DNA of 64,000 nt. It comes from Saccharothrix deserti. Lineage in GTDB: Bacteria > Actinomycetota > Actinomycetes > Mycobacteriales > Pseudonocardiaceae. The stretch covers positions 1 through 64,000 of the forward strand of contig NZ_VKAB01000045.1 in NCBI RefSeq assembly GCF_009769385.1, in the 5' to 3' direction. The first letter of the stretch is position 1. Each line of letters opens with the position of its first letter. Below are positions 59,628 to 64,000 of this stretch, piece by piece. Below the pieces are notes generated by a model, which saw nothing but the letters and a program-made list of their open reading frames with translations, was not told where the DNA came from and did no database searches. The translations under genes were made by a program, and so were the position numbers.

Positions 59628-60833
59628 ATGGCGCGAACCAGGCGGGCGGTATCCGTGACCGGGCACGGGGTGGACCTGTTGGCTGACGTGGCCGATCGGG
59701 CGAGTCGTGACGCGCACGGCGTGCCCGCCGATCTCCTCGAGGGGTATCTGGAAGACCTTGACGAGGTCAGCACGACGGGGCGGCAGCCGGGGCCGGATCG
59801 GCTGCGGGTCCGGCGCGAGGTCGGTGCCCGGGCGGCCGTGCAGGGGGTTGCGTTGCGTGGGCTGATCGACCTGCACTTGAGTGCCACGTGGCTGGCGTGG
59901 CCGTCGTTGTCGGGTGTGCGGCAGGCGAGCAGTGCAGACAGCGCCCGCACTGTGGGGGAGGCGGTGTTCAAGGCCGCCGACGCGGCTGTCATGGCGGTGA
60001 CGGAGGGGTACGAGAAGGCGCAGCGCTGGTCGGTGCGCCAGGAGGAGTCCTTCCGGCGGGAGTTCGTCGACGACCTGCTGGACGGGCGCAACCTGGGGCA
60101 GTTGGCCGAACGGGCGGAGCGGTTCGGCCTCCGGCTCGCCGGCAGCAACGCCGTGGCGGCCGTCCGGTCCACGCAGCCGGTGGTCGACGGCGGCGAGGTG
60201 GCCAGGGCCGTGGAGACCTCGCTGCACCTGCGGCTCGAGTCGCGTGACGTCCTGGTCACGACCAAGAACGGCCTGCTCGTCTGCGTCGCCCCCGACCCGG
60301 TGACCGGGGTGGTGGACGAATTCGTGCGCCAAGTGGCTGCGGCCATGGGCACCGACGCCACCTGGCTGGTCGGGCTCGGCCGTGCCCAGTCGGGGCCCGG
60401 TGGTGTGGTGCGCTCGTTCGAGCAGGCCAAGCACGCGTTGGACACTGCCGAACGCCTGCAACTGCCCGGGCGCCTGCACCGGGCCGCTGATCTCTTGGTG
60501 TACCAGGTGTTGCTGCGTGACAGCGCCGCCCTCGCGGAGCTGGTGTCGGTCGTCCTGGAGCCCCTTCGGAGCGCGCGGGGCGGTACCGGGCCGCTCCTGG
60601 AGACGCTGTCGGCCTACTTCGCCAGTGGTCGGGTGGCTACGGTCTGCGCACGTGAGTTGCACGTGGGTGTCCGTACGGTGACCTACCGCCTTCACCGCGT
60701 GAAAGAACTGACCGGCTACTCCGTGGACGACCCGACCCAGGCGCTGTCGCTCCAGGTCGCGGTGCTCGGTGCCAGGTTGCTCGGCTGGCCCGTACCCGTA
60801 CCCGTACCCGTACCCGTGCACCGAGCCCCGTAG
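59628..60833 (+). CDS. PucR-type (CdaR-like) transcriptional regulator
   Basis: 401 aa; ATG at 59628, no clear Shine-Dalgarno, possibly leaderless. The N-terminal sensor region reads VDLLADVADRASRDAHGVPA. The middle GGDEF-related domain covers residues about 150-280 (RREFVDDLLDGRNLGQLAER, VLVTTKNGLLVCVAPDPVTG, TWLVGLGRAQSGPGGVVRSF). The C-terminal HTH_30 domain is TLSAYFASGRVATVCARELH then VGVRTVTYRLHRVKELTGYS. The last residues form (PV) repeats encoded by a hexanucleotide repeat. PucR proteins control purine, amino acid or diacid use; no target gene is adjacent. Confidence 0.88.
   Translation: MARTRRAVSVTGHGVDLLADVADRASRDAHGVPADLLEGYLEDLDEVSTTGRQPGPDRLRVRREVGARAAVQGVALRGLIDLHLSATWLAWPSLSGVRQASSADSARTVGEAVFKAADAAVMAVTEGYEKAQRWSVRQEESFRREFVDDLLDGRNLGQLAERAERFGLRLAGSNAVAAVRSTQPVVDGGEVARAVETSLHLRLESRDVLVTTKNGLLVCVAPDPVTGVVDEFVRQVAAAMGTDATWLVGLGRAQSGPGGVVRSFEQAKHALDTAERLQLPGRLHRAADLLVYQVLLRDSAALAELVSVVLEPLRSARGGTGPLLETLSAYFASGRVATVCARELHVGVRTVTYRLHRVKELTGYSVDDPTQALSLQVAVLGARLLGWPVPVPVPVPVHRAP
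60789..60817. repeat. Hexanucleotide microsatellite at the 3' end of the PucR gene
   Basis: Four perfect copies of CCGTAC plus a partial fifth encode PVPVPVPVPV. Slippage in whole units keeps the frame and changes the length of the Pro-Val tail. Confidence 0.85.
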
Positions 60834-60855
60834 GCCTTTCTTTGCCGGACACACC

Positions 60856-60882
60856 CTTCGTTGCCGACATCCGGCAACGAAG
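60856..60882. terminator. 11-bp hairpin after the PucR gene
   Basis: CTTCGTTGCCG (60856-60866) and CGGCAACGAAG (60872-60882) pair perfectly around a 5-nt loop, 23 nt after the stop. Strong terminator candidate without a T-run. Confidence 0.75.
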
Positions 60883-60997
60883 CCGGTACCGGAGCGGCCG
60901 GGGGACGACGTTGTCGCGGCACCTGCTGCGGGGGGAGCATTGACCCAGGTCAAGAACGTGAAATCGAGGGTGGTGCCAGCCGCGTAGGGAGCGTTTC

Positions 60998-61447
60998 GTG
61001 GACGGATGGCTGGTCTGGTTGCTGCTCGCGTTGCTGCTCGGTGCGGTAGAGGTCTTCACCCTCACGGCCGCGCTGGGCATCCTCGGTGGTGCCGCGCTGC
61101 TCACCGCCGGTGTCGCCGCGATCGGGTTCTCCGCTCCGGTCCAGTTCGTGGTGTTCACCCTCGCCTCGGTCCTGGGCCTCGTGCTGGTCCGCCCGCTCGC
61201 CCACGAGCACCTGCGCAAGCCTCAGTCCGTGCGCTTCGGGGTGGACGCCCTGCTGGGGCAGTCCGGCTACGTGCTGCGTGAGGTGACGCGGCATGACGGC
61301 CGGGTCCGCATCGCGGGGGAGGAGTGGACGGCACGGCCGTTCGACGACACCCAGGTGATCCCCGAGGGGACCACCGTGGAGGTCCTGCGGATCAGCGGCA
61401 GCACCGCGTTCGTCTACCCAGGGGAGAGCTTGTGGAAGTCTCAATGA
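60998..61447 (+). CDS. NfeD-family membrane protein
   Basis: 149 aa; GTG at 60998 with GGGAG 6 nt upstream. Two to three membrane segments (WLLLALLLGAVEVFTLTAAL, ILGGAALLTAGVAAIGF, FVVFTLASVLGLVLVRPL) precede a soluble OB-fold (LLGQSGYVLREVTRHDGRVR, IAGEEWTARPFDDTQVIPEG, TTVEVLRISGSTAFVYP). This is the short NfeD1b type that partners with SPFH proteins in membrane microdomains. Its stop overlaps the SPFH start (ATGA). Confidence 0.9.
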   Translation: MDGWLVWLLLALLLGAVEVFTLTAALGILGGAALLTAGVAAIGFSAPVQFVVFTLASVLGLVLVRPLAHEHLRKPQSVRFGVDALLGQSGYVLREVTRHDGRVRIAGEEWTARPFDDTQVIPEGTTVEVLRISGSTAFVYPGESLWKSQ

Positions 61448-62463
61448 TCGTCGGTGCCCTTATCGCGCTGCTCGCCGTGATGATCGTGTTGTCCGCGGTG
61501 AAGATCGTTCCGCAGGCACGTGCCCGCAACGTCGAACGGCTCGGCCGGTTCCAGCGCACGCTCCAACCGGGGCTGAACGTGGTCATCCCGTTCATCGACC
61601 GGGTGCACCCCGCCATCGACCTGCGCGAGCAGGTCGTCTCCTTCCAACCCCAGCCGGTCATCACCGAGGACAACCTCGTCGTGGAGATCGACACGGTGCT
61701 GTACTTCCAGGTCACCGACCCGAGGGCGGCGTTCTACGAGATCGCCAGCTACCTGCAGGGGGTCGAGCAGCTGACCGTCACCACGTTGCGCAACGTGGTC
61801 GGCTCGATGGACCTGGAACGCACGCTCACCTCCCGTGACACGATCAACAGCCAGCTGCGGGGCGTGCTCGACGACGCCACCGGCCGGTGGGGGCTGCGGG
61901 TGAACCGGGTGGAGATCAAGGCGATCGACCCGCCGCAGACCATCAAGGACGCGATGCAGAAGCAGATGCGGGCCGAGCGGGACAAGCGGGCGGCGATCCT
62001 GACCGCCGAGGGGCAGCGGCAGTCGCAGATCCTGACCGCCGAGGGTGACAAGCAGGCGGCGGTGCTGCGCGCGGAGGGTGAGCGGGCGTCGGAGATCCTG
62101 CGGGCCGAAGGGCAGTCGCGGGCGATCGACCAGGTGTTCCAGGCGGTCCACCGCAACGACCCGGACCCGAAGCTGTTGGCCTACCAGTACTTGCAGATGC
62201 TGCCGCAGTTGGCGCAGGGCCCTGGCAACACGTTCTGGGTGATCCCGAGTGAGGTCACGTCCGCGCTGGAAGGGGTGTCGCGCGCCTTCACCGAGGCGTT
62301 GCCGAAGATCGCGCCGACCGGGGACACCACCACCACCACCACCGACAAGGCCGCGGCCAAGGCGTCCGACGAGGCGGCACGGGCCGCGGAAGCCGCCGCC
62401 GAAGCGGTCGCCGACGCCGAAACCGCAGGCCGCGTCCTCAACGAGAGGACCTCTCGCGTCTGA
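61444..62463 (+). CDS. SPFH-domain protein (stomatin/prohibitin-like)
   Basis: 339 aa; ATG at 61444. An N-terminal membrane anchor (IVGALIALLAVMIVLSAV) is followed by the SPFH domain (RNVERLGRFQRTLQPGLNVV, IPFIDRVHPAIDLREQVVSF, VVEIDTVLYFQVTDPRAAFY) and a long coiled coil with EA-rich repeats (MRAERDKRAAILTAEGQRQS, QILTAEGDKQAAVLRAEGER). A Thr run (TTTTTT) and an Ala-rich tail close the protein. It assembles into large membrane rings; with NfeD it scaffolds lipid microdomains or quality control. The operon ends at tandem hairpins. Confidence 0.93.
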   Translation: MIVGALIALLAVMIVLSAVKIVPQARARNVERLGRFQRTLQPGLNVVIPFIDRVHPAIDLREQVVSFQPQPVITEDNLVVEIDTVLYFQVTDPRAAFYEIASYLQGVEQLTVTTLRNVVGSMDLERTLTSRDTINSQLRGVLDDATGRWGLRVNRVEIKAIDPPQTIKDAMQKQMRAERDKRAAILTAEGQRQSQILTAEGDKQAAVLRAEGERASEILRAEGQSRAIDQVFQAVHRNDPDPKLLAYQYLQMLPQLAQGPGNTFWVIPSEVTSALEGVSRAFTEALPKIAPTGDTTTTTTDKAAAKASDEAARAAEAAAEAVADAETAGRVLNERTSRV

Positions 62464-62481
62464 CCACTCCCTCGAAGAGGG

Positions 62482-62553
62482 CGGATTCCCGGGGCGTGGA
62501 AGGGAATCCGATCACCGCACCGGAGCGCCGCCGAGGTAGGCGTGCTCCGGTGC
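62482..62553. terminator. Two tandem hairpins after the SPFH gene
   Basis: Hairpin 1: CGGATTCCC (62482-62490) with GGGAATCCG (62502-62510). Hairpin 2: GCACCGGAGC (62517-62526) with GCTCCGGTGC (62544-62553). Both are perfect and start 19 nt after the stop, suggesting a double terminator. The following 260 bases (to 62813) hold no gene I can support. Confidence 0.7.
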
Positions 62554-62813
62554 GCTCGTTCGTTCCGGCACGACTCGTGCCGCGGCCTACCGTCCACGCG
62601 TGGAGGTCGTGCCGCTCGTACTCCTGCCTCGGGGGATTTCGAACGGCAGTCCGCCATGAAGGCAGCACCGGGGCGAAACGCGGTGAAGTCCGCCCTTGTG
62701 TGCCGACGACTGTGACGAGTGCTTCGAGCACACGGGCCAGCCGGTTCGTCCGGACGAGGAGCCGGAAACCGGCAGGATCGCCTCCGCCGGTATCGACGTG
62801 GTCTGGGTGTGTT

Positions 62814-62900
62814 TCAAAGGTGGCGTAGCCAGATGTCGATGGCCGCGATGTGGACGGTGGACTGGTAGCGCGCGGCGACTTTGTCGTAGCGGGTGGCCAC
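62814..62900 (-). pseudogene. IS5-family transposase, last 29 codons
   Basis: VATRYDKVAARYQSTVHIAA then IDIWLRHL is the characteristic end of IS5-family transposases (TRYDKLAxRYxATVxIAAIxxWL). It begins abruptly where a methyltransferase-like gene breaks off. Confidence 0.75.
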
Positions 62901-63179
62901 GGACGTATCGGTAGAACCCCCGCCCACCACAAGGTGGTCCGGTGGTGCGACAGGGGTAGGCGTGCCGAAGTCCTTTGCAACGAACCGAGCGAACGAGGAA
63001 GTCAGCACCGCGACGGCGGCGAGCAGGGCGACGGCGCCGGTGATCCGCAGTGGCAACCAGAACGGGAGCCGTTGCTCCACCTGCCACCGGGTCGGCAGCC
63101 ACGGGATGAGCCCGGTGGCACCGCCGGGAGCGATCATGAAGAACGCGGCGGATCCGAGTGCCGCCTTCTTTCTCTCCAT
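62900..63179 (-). pseudogene. Isoprenylcysteine methyltransferase-like protein, truncated
   Basis: ATG at 63179 (AGGGTTACGCC upstream) begins MERKKAALGSAAFFMIAPGG. It continues with TRWQVEQRLPFWLPLRITGA, VALLAAVAVLTSSFARFV and PTPVAPPDHLVVGG, the first two membrane helices of the ICMT/PEMT-like family. The next conserved block, FYRYVR, is present but one frame off (insertion or deletion near 62930), and just after it the sequence turns into an IS5 transposase tail. The C-terminal catalytic half is gone, so it is non-functional. Confidence 0.7.
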
Positions 63180-63329
63180 GGCGTAACCCTTACCCGGTCT
63201 GGCTTACTGCGGGTAGCTCTGCGGGCTGTCTTCGCTGCGTTCTTCACCTGGTCGGGCTGCGGCACGAGCGGTGCGGATCTGTCTGGAGTGAACACCGCGT
63301 GTCTGAACAGGACTGAACGGACGGTCTTG

Positions 63330-63600
63330 GCGCCAGTTTCCGAACTGTCGGGGTTGTGTGAGTCGGCGGCTGGTGATGCGGATCATGGCCCATCGGACCA
63401 TCGCCTCGTGATGGTGACGTAGTCGTTCGTGGTCGCGGACGCAGCGGCGGTGACCGGTGATCCAGGACAAAGTCCGCTCCACCACCCACCTTCTGGGCAG
63501 CACGGTGAACGTCGACAGTTGCGGGCGTTGGACGATCTCCACCGCCAGGCCGAGGGTCTTGCGGGCCAGGTCGGGCGGGGTGCCGGTGTGCCTGCGCGTG
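63330..63600 (-). pseudogene. IS5-family transposase, C-terminal fragment of a second type
   Basis: DLARKTLGLAVEIVQRPQLS, TFTVLPRRWVVERTLSWITG, HRRCVRDHERLRHHHEAMVR and WAMIRITSRRL form the final catalytic part (RRWVVERT, with the last DDE Glu) of an IS5 transposase. Different from the subtype at 62814. It lacks everything upstream, and its tail after RRL reads into unrelated residues to 63204. Confidence 0.75.
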
Positions 63601-63705
63601 GCCGGACGAGTGGTCTATCGCGCGTTCTACTGCGCTTATGCTTTCCTCTTGAAGGTCATTTGCCGGGGTTGCTCCGCCAAGTTGATAAGTGTTAGCTTGG
63701 TATTC

Positions 63706-64000
63706 ATGAGTGAGGCGGACGACTCCTGGGAGATCGCGCAGTCGGTGCGCTGGGGTGTGTCCCGGCTGGCACAGCGCTTGCGGGCGCAGCAGCCAGGGCG
63801 GGCCGATGCGCTGACACGGCTGGGTGCGTCGGTACTGGCGAACCTCCGGCACAGCGGGCCGCTGACGGTGACGACGTTGGCGTCGATCGAGGGACTGCAG
63901 CCGCAGTCGTTGACGCGCACGATGAACGCCTTGGAGGACGCGGGATTCGTCGCCCGGTCTCGCGATGAACGGGACAGGCGGCAGCAGACGATCACGGTTA
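63706..64000 (+). CDS. MarR-family regulator, cut by the window end
   Basis: At least 98 aa; ATG at 63706, no good Shine-Dalgarno (possibly leaderless). The winged HTH is visible: LTRLGASVLANLRHSGPLTV, TTLASIEGLQPQSLTRTMNA, LEDAGFVARSRDERDRRQQT, with the 'D-x-R-D-R-R' wing of MarR proteins. The gap upstream contains CCAAG (63677-63681) and CTTGG (63696-63700) flanking TTGATAAGTGTTAG, a partly symmetric site that may be its own operator. The C-terminal dimerisation helix lies outside. Confidence 0.88.
   Translation, partial: MSEADDSWEIAQSVRWGVSRLAQRLRAQQPGRADALTRLGASVLANLRHSGPLTVTTLASIEGLQPQSLTRTMNALEDAGFVARSRDERDRRQQTITV

Noticed and set aside
60789..60817. Hexanucleotide repeat considered as CRISPR-like
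   Set aside because: Units are contiguous without spacers and lie inside a coding sequence.
1..64000. tRNA, rRNA, riboswitch or oriC in the window
   Set aside because: No cloverleaf-like, rRNA-like, known riboswitch-core or DnaA-box cluster was recognised by eye; a covariance-model search would be decisive.

Overview
The window is high-GC DNA (roughly 70% by eye) with many GTG starts, ATGA/GTGA overlaps, GAF-ANTAR and STAS regulators, type VII secretion (ESX) relatives, DUF1996 and DUF5994 proteins and Tat-exported redox enzymes. This points to a filamentous actinomycete, most likely of the Pseudonocardiaceae (inference from gene content; no 16S or other marker is present). No rRNA, tRNA, CRISPR array or replication origin was seen.

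The left arm (1-25 kb) and the segments at 46-50 kb, 54-57 kb and 62-64 kb read like a gene graveyard. They hold C-terminal or N-terminal pieces of a group II intron reverse transcriptase, integrases, IS3, IS5, IS630 and IS481/IS3-like transposases, a methyltransferase, an ESX PPE/EspG pair, an alcohol dehydrogenase, a polyol ABC transporter, a lysyltransferase-domain protein, a cation antiporter and an isoprenylcysteine-methyltransferase-like protein. Intact genes stand between them: a secreted GH5 mannanase (3.5 kb), a three-subunit molybdenum hydroxylase (7.3-11 kb, itself damaged), a DUF1996 secreted protein (15.7-17.5 kb) and a putative ESX-type amidase effector with a small helical partner (20.9-22.5 kb). 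Two same-orientation copies of one IS, at 23.6-24.7 and 47.2-48.1 kb, frame the centre of the window and carry different inactivating deletions.

The centre (24.9-46 kb) is well preserved. It has a calcium-repeat secreted protein, a BTAD regulator, two GAF-ANTAR regulators, DUF5994, a STAS protein and a small Cys-rich protein. Then comes a tightly coupled minus-strand operon: UDP-GlcNAc 2-epimerase, then a cupin and a beta-propeller that together look like a split aldos-2-ulose dehydratase, then an acyltransferase. It faces an XRE regulator. Beyond a perfect 24-bp bidirectional terminator lie a ParB/StrR-like HTH regulator, a Tat-exported bicovalent flavin oxidase, an MFS exporter and an SDR, and a divergent operon of MFS exporter, HSL-type hydrolase, unknown protein and luciferase-like oxidoreductase. 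Together 30.8-44.8 kb is a plausible sugar-derived specialised-metabolite or carbohydrate-oxidation locus, the best candidate here for an undescribed system.

The right arm (48.5-64 kb) has two regulator plus FAD-monooxygenase modules (TetR at 51 kb, GbsR/MarR-like at 58 kb), an APC transporter, a GntR-controlled membrane protein with a perfect palindromic operator, a PucR regulator with a hexanucleotide repeat at its 3' end, and an NfeD-SPFH (flotillin/stomatin-like) pair closed by tandem hairpins. A MarR gene runs off the right edge.
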